Positions 34,396 to 41,866 of a stretch of 46,959 bases of DNA are shown here, one piece after another. Location of the stretch: contig CAYRKW010000022.1 of NCBI GenBank assembly GCA_964425135.1, positions 1 through 46,959 of the forward strand, in the 5' to 3' direction. The notes under the pieces are model-generated. The model was not told the origin of the DNA. It did not search any database and saw only the letters and a list, made by a program, of their open reading frames with translations. Every line of letters begins with the position of its first letter. The first letter of the stretch is position 1. The position numbers and the translations under genes are program-made. The stretch comes from CAYLLD01 sp964425135 (GTDB lineage Bacteria > Pseudomonadota > Alphaproteobacteria > Rhodobacterales > Rhodobacteraceae).

Positions 34396-35706
34396 TTACG
34401 CTTTGTTCCGCTCGGCGCGTAGCTTGGCAAAATAGCTCAGGCGCTTGTGCATTTCCCGCTCTTGCCCACGCTCAACCGGCTGGTAATACGCCGCGCGATC
34501 CATGTCGTCGGGGAAGTAGTTCTGACCCGAAAACCCGTCTTTGGCATCATGGTCATAATCGTAGCCGGTTCCGTAGCCCTCGTCCTTCATCAACTGCGTT
34601 GGCGCGTTCAGGATGTGCTTGGGCGGCAGTTTCGATCCAGTTTCTTTGGCATCACGCATGGCCGCTTTATAGGCGACATAAGAGGCGTTCGATTTGGGTG
34701 CGAGCGCCAGGTAAAGGACCGCTTGGGCTACCGCCAACTCGCCTTCGGGTGATCCCAAACGCTCATAGGTTTGCCAACTGGACAGGCACATCTGCTGCGC
34801 GTCGGGGTCAGCAAGGCCGATGTCTTCGACAGCCATTCGGGTAATCCGGCGCATAAGATAGCGTGGATCTTCACCAGCGGTGAGCATGCGGGCAAGCCAG
34901 TAGAGGGCCGCATCCGGGTCCGAGCCACGCACTGATTTATGAAGCGCTGAAATGAGGTTGTAATGACCATCGCCAGACTTATCGTAGACCGCCGCCCGCC
35001 GCGACAATCGCTTGCTTAGCTGCTCACGGTCCACAGGCGCATCGCCCCAACCCACCACCTGCTCAACAAGGTTCAAAAGCGCACGACCGTCGCCATCGGC
35101 CATCTCTATCAGGGCAGATTTTGCGCCATCATCAAGCGGTAGCGAAAGGCCCAACTCACTCTCGGCACGCGCGCAAAGTTCACCAAGCGCGTCATCATCA
35201 AGCCGCCTGAGCGTGAGCACTTGGCCACGGCTCAAAAGCGCAGCGTTCAACTCAAAAGACGGATTCTCAGTTGTTGCACCGACAAGGACAATCGTACCGT
35301 CTTCCATATGCGGCAGAAAACCGTCTTGTTGGGCCTTGTTAAAGCGGTGGATCTCATCAACAAAGAGGAGCGTTCCACGACCGTTGGTCTTTCGCATACG
35401 CGCCGCTTCGAAGACTTTACGCAACTCCGGCACGCCAGTGAAAATTGCGCTGATCTGGACGAAATGCAGGTCCACTTCATCCGCCAAAAGCCGGGCAATC
35501 GTCGTCTTGCCTACACCCGGCGGCCCCCAAAAGATGAGTGATCCCAAGGTGTTTGACTCAATCATCGTGCTCAGTGAACCATCTGCACCAACCAGATGAT
35601 CCTGACCGATAACCTCATTCAACGCTTGCGGGCGTAGTCGGTCGGCCAGCGGTCGCGTAACGCTATGCGCTGTTGCGTCGGTCGAGGTATCAAAAAGGTC
35701 AGCCAT
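34396..35706 (-). CDS. rarA: Replication-associated recombination ATPase RarA (MgsA)
   Basis: 436 residues. The AAA+ Walker A is GPPGVGKTTIARLLA, Walker B LLFVDEIHRFNKAQQD, and sensor motifs GATTENPSFELN are all present. The C-terminal domain contains KAAMRDAKETGSKLPPKHIL. RarA acts at stalled forks. First gene of the run to the thioesterase; the rplQ terminator lies upstream at 35749-35780. Confidence 0.94.
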   Translation of the reverse strand: MADLFDTSTDATAHSVTRPLADRLRPQALNEVIGQDHLVGADGSLSTMIESNTLGSLIFWGPPGVGKTTIARLLADEVDLHFVQISAIFTGVPELRKVFEAARMRKTNGRGTLLFVDEIHRFNKAQQDGFLPHMEDGTIVLVGATTENPSFELNAALLSRGQVLTLRRLDDDALGELCARAESELGLSLPLDDGAKSALIEMADGDGRALLNLVEQVVGWGDAPVDREQLSKRLSRRAAVYDKSGDGHYNLISALHKSVRGSDPDAALYWLARMLTAGEDPRYLMRRITRMAVEDIGLADPDAQQMCLSSWQTYERLGSPEGELAVAQAVLYLALAPKSNASYVAYKAAMRDAKETGSKLPPKHILNAPTQLMKDEGYGTGYDYDHDAKDGFSGQNYFPDDMDRAAYYQPVERGQEREMHKRLSYFAKLRAERNKA

Positions 35707-35748
35707 GATGCCTCAGACTGCGCTTGAGTGGTGCGAATTGTCCATCAT

Positions 35749-35780
35749 CAAAAACAAAACCGCCCCGAAATTCGGAGCGG
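35749..35780 (-). terminator. Terminator of the rpsM-rplQ operon
   Basis: On the minus strand CCGCTCCG (35780-35773) pairs with CGGGGCGG (35767-35760), one G:U, then a T-rich run TTTTGTTTTTG. It lies 30 bp after the rplQ stop and 43 bp before the rarA start, and would separate the two units. Confidence 0.8.
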
Positions 35781-35809
35781 CATGTATCATCTGGAAAGGC
35801 CGACGCAGA

Positions 35810-36232
35810 TTATTCTTCCGCAGCAGCATCCTCTTCTGCGAGCCGTGCTTTATCGGCCGCGCCTTTGGCAGAGACATCGCGATCAACGAGCTCGATGATT
35901 GCCATGGGCGCCATGTCACCATAGCGGAAACCGGCTTTGAGAACCCGTGTGTAACCGCCATTGCGGTCTTTGTAACGCGGGCCAAGCACCTCAAACAATT
36001 TCGCAACATGCTGATCTTGCTTGAGCTGACTGTTGGCCAGACGACGGGCATGCAGGTCGCCGCGTTTGCCAAGGGTGATCAGCTTTTCAACAACGCGCTT
36101 AAGCTCTTTGGCTTTGGGCAATGTTGTCTTGATTTGCTCATGTTCAATGAGCGAGCCGGACATATTCGCGAACAACGCTTTGCGGTGTTCATGGGTGCGG
36201 TTCAAACGGCGATAGCCACGCGCGTGACGCAT
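35810..36232 (-). CDS. rplQ: 50S ribosomal protein L17
   Basis: 140 residues. It begins RHARGYRRLNRTHEHRKALF, the L17 start, with QIKTTLPKAKELKRVVEKLI. The C-terminal tail ends in an Ala/Glu-rich stretch common in alphaproteobacteria. Last gene of the alpha operon; separated from rpoA by a 119-bp spacer carrying a hairpin (36323-36344). Confidence 0.97.
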   Translation of the reverse strand: MRHARGYRRLNRTHEHRKALFANMSGSLIEHEQIKTTLPKAKELKRVVEKLITLGKRGDLHARRLANSQLKQDQHVAKLFEVLGPRYKDRNGGYTRVLKAGFRYGDMAPMAIIELVDRDVSAKGAADKARLAEEDAAAEE

Positions 36233-36322
36233 AATCTTATTCCTTTTTCACGTTTCGTTTTATGACGTAAGCCTGCGTTTTCGTGCGCAAACCACTTTTT
36301 ATTGGGGCCAAAGCCCGGGGTT

Positions 36323-36344
36323 GGAGCGGCGCGAGCGCCGCCCC
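36323..36344 (-). other. Intercistronic hairpin rpoA-rplQ
   Basis: GGAGCGGCG and CGCCGCCCC (plus strand) form a nine-pair stem with loop CGAG; one pair is G:U in the RNA. No T-run follows on the minus strand, so it is not a full terminator. It may be a processing or stability element. Confidence 0.6.
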
Positions 36345-36351
36345 GAATTGC

Positions 36352-37368
36352 TTAGAACTGGTCTTCGAACTTTTTGGCCAATTCCTCGATATTTTCAGGT
36401 GGCCAGTCGACGATGTCCATGCCCAGATGCAGACCCATTGTTGTCAGCAACTCCTTGATTTCATTCAAGGATTTACGACCAAAGTTCGGCGTGCGCAACA
36501 TCTCTGCTTCGGTCTTCTGGATCAAATCGCCGATATAAACGATATTGTCGTTCTTCAGGCAGTTTGCAGAGCGAACCGACAACTCCAACTCGTCCACTTT
36601 CTTGAGAAGCAGCGGGTTGAATTCCAACTCGTCTTCTTCTTCGGCGCGGCCAGCAACTTCTGGTTCTTCGAAGTTGATGAAGACCTGAAGCTGGTCTTGT
36701 AGAATGCGTGCCGCAAAGGCCAGCGCATCTTCTGGCGTTATCGATCCGTCTGTTTCGAGGTTAAGCGTCAGCTTGTCGTAATCGAGAACCTGACCCTCGC
36801 GGGTCGGCTCGACCTTATAGGACACTTTCTTGATCGGCGAAAACAACGCATCGACGGGGATCAGCCCAATCGGTGCATCTTCCGGGCGGTTCTTGTCGGC
36901 AGGCACATATCCCGATCCGGTTTCAACCGTCAGTTCCATGTAGAGCGACGCACCTTCGTCGAGGTGGCAGATCACATGATCCTTGTTCAGCACTTCGATG
37001 CCAGCGGTTTCAGAAATATCACCCGCAGTGATTACACCTGGACCCGTCGCGGAGATGTTCAGGCGCTTTGGCCCTTCCACTTCCATGCGCAGCGAGACGC
37101 CTTTAAGGTTCAAAACGATATCGGTGACGTCTTCACGTACACCCGCAACCGAACTGAACTCATGCAGAACATTGTCAATCTGCGCTGACGTGATTGCCGC
37201 GCCTTGCAACGAAGACAATAGCACACGGCGCAGGGCGTTGCCCAAAGTCAGGCCAAAACCGCGCGCTAGTGGTTCCGCGACGGCCGTTGCCATGCGCATT
37301 GGATCACTTCCCGGCTTGATACTGAGACGGTTCGGACGGATTAGGTCCTGCCAATTTTTTTGGATCAT
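36352..37368 (-). CDS. rpoA: DNA-directed RNA polymerase alpha subunit
   Basis: 338 residues. The N-terminal assembly domain has LARGFGLTLGNALRRVLLSS and the C-terminal domain has LRTPNFGRKSLNEIKELL, which contacts UP elements and activators. It lies between rpsK and rplQ. An 11-bp perfect hairpin (37387-37415) lies in the rpsK-rpoA spacer. Confidence 0.98.
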   Translation of the reverse strand: MIQKNWQDLIRPNRLSIKPGSDPMRMATAVAEPLARGFGLTLGNALRRVLLSSLQGAAITSAQIDNVLHEFSSVAGVREDVTDIVLNLKGVSLRMEVEGPKRLNISATGPGVITAGDISETAGIEVLNKDHVICHLDEGASLYMELTVETGSGYVPADKNRPEDAPIGLIPVDALFSPIKKVSYKVEPTREGQVLDYDKLTLNLETDGSITPEDALAFAARILQDQLQVFINFEEPEVAGRAEEEDELEFNPLLLKKVDELELSVRSANCLKNDNIVYIGDLIQKTEAEMLRTPNFGRKSLNEIKELLTTMGLHLGMDIVDWPPENIEELAKKFEDQF

Positions 37369-37386
37369 AGGTTTACCTCCATGCTC

Positions 37387-37415
37387 GTTTTCGGCCCGAT
37401 CCAGGGGCCGAAAAC
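37387..37415 (-). other. Perfect 11-bp intercistronic hairpin rpsK-rpoA
   Basis: GTTTTCGGCCC (37387-37397) and GGGCCGAAAAC (37405-37415) are exact inverted repeats around a 7-base loop. On the minus strand no U-run follows; the rpoA ribosome site (GGAGG) starts a few bases later. It may set the rpoA translation level or be an RNase processing site. Confidence 0.65.
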
Positions 37416-37454
37416 ACCCGAGGGGTCGTCAAACTTGTCTCTCGTGTCCCGACC

Positions 37455-37844
37455 TTAAACGCGGCGGCGTTTGGGTGGGCGGCAGCCGTTGTGTGGGATC
37501 GGTGTGACGTCACGAATGGATGTGATGACAAACCCGACGGCACCCAAGGCCCGCAGCGCGCTTTCGCGGCCCGACCCTGGTCCCTGCACTTCAACTTCCA
37601 GCGTTTTCACGCCATGTTCCTGAGCCTTTTTGCCAGCATCCTCTGCCGCGATCTGTGCCGCGTAAGGTGTTGATTTTCTGGACCCTTTGAATCCCATTGT
37701 TCCCGCGGACGACCAGGAAATCGCATTGCCCTGCGCGTCGGAAATCAGGATTTTCGTGTTGTTAAAGCTGGAATTCACGTGCGCGACGCCAGCTGTGATA
37801 TTCTTGCGGACCTTCTTCTTCGTCCGAACCTTATCGCGTGCCAT
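37455..37844 (-). CDS. rpsK: 30S ribosomal protein S11
   Basis: 129 residues. The core VAHVNSSFNNTKILISDAQG and the end IPHNGCRPPKRRRV are invariant S11 features. It lies 13 bp after rpsM. Confidence 0.98.
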   Translation of the reverse strand: MARDKVRTKKKVRKNITAGVAHVNSSFNNTKILISDAQGNAISWSSAGTMGFKGSRKSTPYAAQIAAEDAGKKAQEHGVKTLEVEVQGPGSGRESALRALGAVGFVITSIRDVTPIPHNGCRPPKRRRV

Positions 37845-37857
37845 TGTTCAAGCTCCC

Positions 37858-38226
37858 CTATTTCTTCTTGCCGGCGATAGCGCGGGCGGGGCCTTTGCGG
37901 GTGCGCGCATTGGTATGCGTGCGCTGGCCGCGAACAGGCAGGTTGCGACGATGGCGCAGACCACGATAGCAGCCAAGATCCATCAGGCGTTTGACGTTCA
38001 TCGACACGTCGCGGCGCAGATCGCCTTCGACCATCAGATTGGCGTCGATGTGCTCGCGCACGGAAATCACTTCGGCGTCGGAAAGTTCATTCACGCGCTT
38101 TTCGAGTGGGATTCCAATAGCTTCACAGATGGATTTTGCGGTCGTGTTACCGATGCCGTGGATGTAGGTGAGCGCGATAACCACGCGTTTATGGGTCGGT
38201 ATATTGACCCCAGCGATACGAGCCAA
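37858..38226 (-). CDS. rpsM: 30S ribosomal protein S13
   Basis: 122 residues. It begins ARIAGVNIPTHKRVVIALTY, with RGLRHRRNLPVRGQRTHTNA near the C-terminus. It is the first gene of the rpsM-rpsK-rpoA-rplQ unit. A candidate promoter lies about 135-160 bp upstream. The unit is separated from adk by about 890 bp containing the DUF1127 gene on the other strand; in many bacteria secY/adk and rpsM are closer. Confidence 0.98.
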   Translation of the reverse strand: MARIAGVNIPTHKRVVIALTYIHGIGNTTAKSICEAIGIPLEKRVNELSDAEVISVREHIDANLMVEGDLRRDVSMNVKRLMDLGCYRGLRHRRNLPVRGQRTHTNARTRKGPARAIAGKKK

Positions 38227-38360
38227 AGGCTTTCTCCGTTCAGTTGCAGTTCCGTTATTCCGGAACCTTTTTTCACAACAAATCCCGCAGGTTAGTATAA
38301 ACCAGCGGGGTCTTGGTGGGTCAGCGACGCGACCCGAATCTCATTGCTGAGAAGTGGCGA

Positions 38361-38388
38361 TGTATAGCCACTTCTACGATAGGGTCAA
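38361..38388 (-). promoter_or_regulatory. Candidate sigma70 promoter for rpsM operon
   Basis: On the minus strand TTGACC (38388-38383), a 16-bp spacer, TATACA (38366-38361). It overlaps an inverted repeat (AGAAGTGGC 38350-38358 and GCCACTTCT 38367-38375) whose centre is the -10 region, so a dimeric regulator could compete there. Start of transcription would be about 38354. Confidence 0.6.
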
Positions 38389-38448
38389 GCGCCGTTTACG
38401 AATGTGAAGAGAGCCTGCAAAACCGGCCTGATTTGCTCAGAAACTGCG

Positions 38449-38488
38449 ATGCACAACTCATGCACAATCGATGCACAATCCATATGCG
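38449..38488. repeat. TGTGCAT array 3, inverted (ATGCACA, 11-bp period)
   Basis: ATGCACA starts at 38449, 38460 and 38471, with a degenerate unit at 38482, all in 11-bp register. It is in the opposite orientation to arrays 1 and 2. It ends 17 bp before the CtrA-type box and shares its terminal unit sequence with array 1. Confidence 0.85.
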
Positions 38489-38504
38489 GTCGGCGCGCGT
38501 ATCC

Positions 38505-38519
38505 TTAACCAATTCTTAA
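38505..38519 (+). promoter_or_regulatory. ctrA box: CtrA-type binding box TTAA-N7-TTAA
   Basis: TTAA (38505-38508), seven bases CCAATTC, then TTAA (38516-38519): a perfect match to the alphaproteobacterial CtrA consensus. It lies between repeat array 3 and a candidate small RNA, and 170 bp upstream of the DUF1127 gene. The cckA gene is in the same window. Binding is inferred. Confidence 0.55.
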
Positions 38520-38529
38520 GATTTCTAAA

Positions 38530-38601
38530 CCGTCTCATCTTGCCGCAACCTGATAAAGCGGATGAGCCATTCGCTCAGCGCAAACCCGGTTTGCGTTTTT
38601 T
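38530..38601 (+). ncRNA. Candidate structured small RNA or leader RNA
   Basis: A hairpin formed by CTCATC (38534-38539) with GATGAG (38561-38566), extended inside by CGC/GCG (38544-38546 and 38558-38560), is followed by a classic terminator: CGCAAAC (38579-38585), loop CCG, GTTTGCG (38589-38595), then TTTTTT. No + strand protein gene precedes it. It is either an independent short RNA starting just after the CtrA box, or an attenuator in the leader of the DUF1127 mRNA. No known RNA family was recognised. Confidence 0.4.
38579..38601 (+). terminator. Rho-independent terminator upstream of DUF1127 gene
   Basis: A 7-bp stem CGCAAAC/GTTTGCG with loop CCG and six T. On the minus strand it lacks a T-run, so it acts on + strand transcripts. 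It is 88 bp before the DUF1127 start, with no + strand coding gene upstream. Confidence 0.75.
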
Positions 38602-38688
38602 GCCTCTGTTATTTTCTGGAAGCAAGCCTATCTTGTGCACTGCAGCGAGTTATTATTGCGCTGCACCATTAACCAGAGGAGACGAAAT

Positions 38689-38925
38689 ATGTCGATCAGT
38701 TCAGAGTTCAACACAACAACCGCAACCGGATCAAACGTCCGCGAACTCTTTCACGCGTTCTCCGCGCGCATTCGCCTGACACTGGCCAAGCGGAAAGCGT
38801 TTAATGCGACCCGCGCAGAATTGTCGAAACTGTCATCGCGCGATCTTGCCGACATCGGGATTACGCGATCAGACGTAACAAGGCTGGCCCAAGAGGCTGC
38901 CGACAACGTGGCGTTGCACGCGTAA
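38689..38925 (+). CDS. DUF1127 (YjiS-like) small basic protein
   Basis: 78 residues. The C-terminal DUF1127 motif is ELSKLSSRDLADIGITRSDV. ATG 38689 follows a strong AGAGGAGA ribosome site; the frame upstream of it is not used. In Rhodobacter a DUF1127 gene (ccaA) is linked to CcsR stress small RNAs. Here a C-rich hairpin follows (38934-38956), so a similar link is possible but not shown. It lies alone on the + strand between two minus-strand ribosomal-cluster units. Confidence 0.85.
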   Translation: MSISSEFNTTTATGSNVRELFHAFSARIRLTLAKRKAFNATRAELSKLSSRDLADIGITRSDVTRLAQEAADNVALHA

Positions 38926-38933
38926 ACGTGACG

Positions 38934-38956
38934 GCCTCCGCCCCCCTGCGGCTGGC
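38934..38956 (+). ncRNA. C-rich loop hairpin just after the DUF1127 gene
   Basis: GCC-CCGC pairs with GCGG-GGC around a loop CCCCCT, starting 9 bp after the DUF1127 stop. It recalls CcsR RNAs of Rhodobacter, whose C-rich loops follow a DUF1127 gene, but the repeated CCUCCUCCC motif is not clearly present. A single hairpin of this size may be chance. Confidence 0.25.
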
Positions 38957-39007
38957 ACAAGACCATCGGGCGCGATTATTAACGCCATAACCAGCTTTTT
39001 CGAAAGC

Positions 39008-39127
39008 ATGGCGCGCGCCCGCATCGTGGCTGTCCAGAGCATGATAAGTAAAGGTCAGCTAGCGCTGGCCGGGATCAAACGGTCAGAGATTTATCGCGAC
39101 GCCGAGCGACTGGTGTCAGCGCGGTAG
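39008..39127 (+). CDS. Possible 39-residue small protein
   Basis: The frame ARARIVAVQSMISKGQLALA followed by GIKRSEIYRDAERLVSAR reads like a small helical, DUF1127-style protein, and the same frame is protein-like from about 38972 (INAITSFFES). No ATG exists before 39008 and no ribosome site precedes it, so it may be a decayed gene. It ends 12 bp inside the convergent adk gene. Confidence 0.35.
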   Translation: MARARIVAVQSMISKGQLALAGIKRSEIYRDAERLVSAR

Positions 39128-39763
39128 CGCACCGGCAAGGCGGGATTTGACTTCGTCAATCTCGCCAAGCCCATCTATAGAGGACAGCTTGCCCTTGGCG
39201 TAGTAATAGCCAATCAGCGGTGAGGTGTCCTTGTAATAGGCCATCAGTCGCGTTTTGAGCGCCTCTTCATTATCATCGGGGCGGCGCTTGAATTCAGTGC
39301 CGCCACATTGATCGCACACACCCTCTTTGGCGGGTTTCTTGAAATCGTCGTGATAGCCTTCGCCGCAATTGCCGCAGGTGAACCGACCGGTGATACGACG
39401 TACAAGCTGCTCGTCGTCAACACGCATCTCAACCACGCCGTCGAGGCTTTGGCCGATTTTATCCATCAAATCACCGAGTGCATCTGCCTGTGCCAGCGTG
39501 CGCGGGAAGCCATCGAAGATGAAGCCAGCGGTGTCATGGCCAGCGGTCAGCTGCTCTTCAATCAGCCCGATGACAATCTCATCCGTCACCAACTTGCCCG
39601 CATCCATCACAGCCGCAACTTTTTTGCCCATTTCTGTGCCGGACTTGCGCGCCGCGCGCAGCATGTCGCCGGTCGAGAGTTGCATCATGTTGTTTTCTTC
39701 AACGAGGAACTTTGCTTGCGTTCCTTTCCCCGCGCCGGGCGGTCCGAGCAGAATGATGTTCAT
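39116..39763 (-). CDS. adk: Adenylate kinase
   Basis: 215 residues. P-loop GPPGAGKGTQ (about 7-16), and IFDGFPRTLAQADAL. The LID domain has a four-Cys zinc site (CGNCGEGYH then CDQCGGTEF), as in Gram-positive and many alphaproteobacterial enzymes rather than E. coli. It balances ATP, ADP and AMP. It overlaps secY by four bases (ATGA). Confidence 0.97.
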   Translation of the reverse strand: MNIILLGPPGAGKGTQAKFLVEENNMMQLSTGDMLRAARKSGTEMGKKVAAVMDAGKLVTDEIVIGLIEEQLTAGHDTAGFIFDGFPRTLAQADALGDLMDKIGQSLDGVVEMRVDDEQLVRRITGRFTCGNCGEGYHDDFKKPAKEGVCDQCGGTEFKRRPDDNEEALKTRLMAYYKDTSPLIGYYYAKGKLSSIDGLGEIDEVKSRLAGALPR

Positions 39764-41136
39764 CGACGCGCCTTCCCTTTGCCACGCGGCTTGCTGCGCG
39801 CCTTGCTACGGTTCTTACCGCGAAGGTTCGACTTCTCGATCAGCCCTTCGTATTGATGCGCAAGCATGTGGCTTTGCACCTGCGTGATTGTGTCCATTGT
39901 CACCGAAACGACGATCAGAAGCGACGTCCCGCCAAAATAGAACGGGATGGAGAACTGGTTGCGCAGCAATTCAGGCAACAGACAGATCGCGGCGAGGTAA
40001 GCAGAGCCGAGCACCAGAAGGCGGCTGACGACATAGTCGAGATATTGCGCGGTCTTGGCGCCGGGACGAATGCCCGGAACAAAACCGCCCTGGCTCTTCA
40101 GGTTGTCCGCCACATCTTCGGATTTGAAGCTGACATTAGCAGTGTAGAAATAGGCGAAGAACACAATCATCGATACAAAGAAAAGCAGATAGAGCGGCTG
40201 TCCCGGTCCGAAATAGGCCAAAAGCGTATTGAGCCAGCCCGAGCTTTGATTGCCCGAGAACGTCGCAATTGTTGTCGGCAACAGCAGGAGCGACGACGCG
40301 AAGATTGGCGGGATCACACCGGCAGGGTTGATCTTGACCGGCAGATGCGAACTTTCACCACCGTACATCTTCTGGCCAACCTGCCGTTTGGGATACTGAA
40401 TATGGATCTTGCGCAAGGCGCGCTCAACAAAGACCACGATGGCAATGACGACGACGACCATCAGCATCACACCGATGATCACAACGGGCGACAGCGCCCC
40501 GATACGGCCTTGCTCGAAGAATTGCGCCAGCGCGGCAGGCAATTCGGCGATGATACCGACAAAGATGATCAACGAGATACCGTTGCCGATGCCGCGTGCG
40601 GTGATCTGCTCACCAAGCCACATCAGGAACATGGTGCCACCGACAAGCGTGATCACCGAGGAGACGATGAAATACCAACCGGGGTTTGTCACCAGCCCGC
40701 CAGATTGCAGGCCGACCGAGATACCATAGGCCTGAAAAGTTGCCAGAAACACAGTACCGTAGCGGGTATATTGGTTAATCTTGCGCCTACCCGCCTCGCC
40801 TTCTTTCTTGAGCTGCTCAAGCTGCGGCACCATGGCCGCGAGAAGCTGGACAATAATCGAGGCCGAGATATAGGGCATGATGCCAAGGGCAAAGATACCC
40901 ATCCGGCTGAGCGCGCCGCCGGTGAACATGTTGAGCATGCCACCGATACCAGCGCTGCCGTCTTCGAAAAAGCGTTGCAGCTCGACCGTGTCGATGCCCG
41001 GAACCGGAATATACGTCCCGATCCGGTAGACGATGAGCAAGCCAAGCGCGAAGAGGATGCGCTGTTGCAGTTCTTTGGCTTTGCCCAATGCCCCCCACGA
41101 AAGGTTTGCGGCCATTTGTTCTGCTGCTGACGCCAT
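39760..41136 (-). CDS. secY: Protein translocase subunit SecY
   Basis: 458 residues with ten membrane helices. The first is QRILFALGLLIVYRIGTYIP, followed by the plug region and the cytoplasmic loop ALRKIHIQYPKRQVGQKMYG. It is the core of the SecYEG channel. It lies 69 bp after rplO, with a hairpin in that spacer, and is coupled to adk. Confidence 0.98.
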   Translation of the reverse strand: MASAAEQMAANLSWGALGKAKELQQRILFALGLLIVYRIGTYIPVPGIDTVELQRFFEDGSAGIGGMLNMFTGGALSRMGIFALGIMPYISASIIVQLLAAMVPQLEQLKKEGEAGRRKINQYTRYGTVFLATFQAYGISVGLQSGGLVTNPGWYFIVSSVITLVGGTMFLMWLGEQITARGIGNGISLIIFVGIIAELPAALAQFFEQGRIGALSPVVIIGVMLMVVVVIAIVVFVERALRKIHIQYPKRQVGQKMYGGESSHLPVKINPAGVIPPIFASSLLLLPTTIATFSGNQSSGWLNTLLAYFGPGQPLYLLFFVSMIVFFAYFYTANVSFKSEDVADNLKSQGGFVPGIRPGAKTAQYLDYVVSRLLVLGSAYLAAICLLPELLRNQFSIPFYFGGTSLLIVVSVTMDTITQVQSHMLAHQYEGLIEKSNLRGKNRSKARSKPRGKGKARR

Positions 41137-41177
41137 TTACGGGCTCTCCTCGACAATGCGCGAATTCAAGACGATGT

Positions 41178-41198
41178 AAGGCGGGACTGGCCCGCCTT
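41178..41198 (-). other. Intercistronic hairpin rplO-secY
   Basis: AAGGCGGG (41178-41185) and CCCGCCTT (41191-41198) form an 8-bp perfect stem with a 5-base loop. No T-run follows on the minus strand. Possible processing or attenuation point before secY. Confidence 0.6.
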
Positions 41199-41205
41199 CA
41201 AGACA

Positions 41206-41691
41206 TCACTCAGCCGAAGCATCCGCTTTTGCCGGAGTTGTGACCGTGACTTTACCGCCCGCTTTCTCCACCGCAGCGATTGCGGATTTGGAGGCGCCGC
41301 TGACCGTCAGGTCGATTTTCGCGCTCAATTCACCTTTGCCGAGCAGACGAACACCGTCACGCACGCGGCGCACAAGACCGCTTTCAACAAGGCTTTCCTC
41401 GGTGATTGGCTTTTTGGCGTCGATCTTCTTCTCATCGATGAATTTTTGCAAAATGCCCAAGTTAATCACAGCGTGACGCTTGGCATTGATGTTGTTGAAA
41501 CCGCGCTTTGGCAGACGCTGGTAAAGCGGCATTTGGCCACCTTCGTAGCCATTAATGGACACACCCGAGCGGGATTTCTGACCTTTGATCCCGCGACCAC
41601 CGGTTTTACCAGTGCCCGAACCCGGACCACGACCAATACGTTTTTTGGATTTCGTTGCGCCTTTGTTATCACGCAGTTCATTCAGTTTCAT
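41206..41691 (-). CDS. rplO: 50S ribosomal protein L15
   Basis: 161 residues. It begins KLNELRDNKGATKSKKRIGR and has the Gly-rich GRGPGSGTGKTGGRGIKGQK. ATG 41689-41691 follows a GGAG site; the longer frame has no ribosomal similarity. It is the first gene of an rplO-secY-adk unit with its own promoter, not joined to rpmD as in most bacteria. Confidence 0.97.
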   Translation of the reverse strand: MKLNELRDNKGATKSKKRIGRGPGSGTGKTGGRGIKGQKSRSGVSINGYEGGQMPLYQRLPKRGFNNINAKRHAVINLGILQKFIDEKKIDAKKPITEESLVESGLVRRVRDGVRLLGKGELSAKIDLTVSGASKSAIAAVEKAGGKVTVTTPAKADASAE

Positions 41692-41784
41692 GTCGCTATC
41701 TCCTTTGGCCGGAACGACCCCCCGATTGCGACAAAAGGGGCCAACACGGCATTTACATGTGAATGGCATAGAAGCCACCGGCTG

Positions 41785-41813
41785 CGTATAGGGCAGCACG
41801 CCTTCTGGATCAA
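41785..41813 (-). promoter_or_regulatory. Candidate sigma70 promoter for rplO-secY-adk
   Basis: On the minus strand TTGATC (41813-41808), a 17-bp spacer, TATACG (41790-41785), leaving a leader of about 87 bases before rplO. It resembles the rpmC promoter at 46924-46952, which has the same TATACG -10 and 17-bp spacer. Confidence 0.6.
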
Positions 41814-41866
41814 GGGTGCGTCGTGACTATTGTGCGCGAAAATGTGGCCGCACGCGGATTTAGGCG

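Noticed and set aside
37687..38295. 202-codon + strand open frame opposite rpsK/rpsM
   Set aside because: Fully antisense to conserved ribosomal protein genes; no ribosome site or motif.
39853..41130. 425-codon open frame on the + strand opposite secY
   Set aside because: It is antisense to an unmistakable secY, has biased His/Arg/Asp composition typical of a shadow frame, and shows no family motif.
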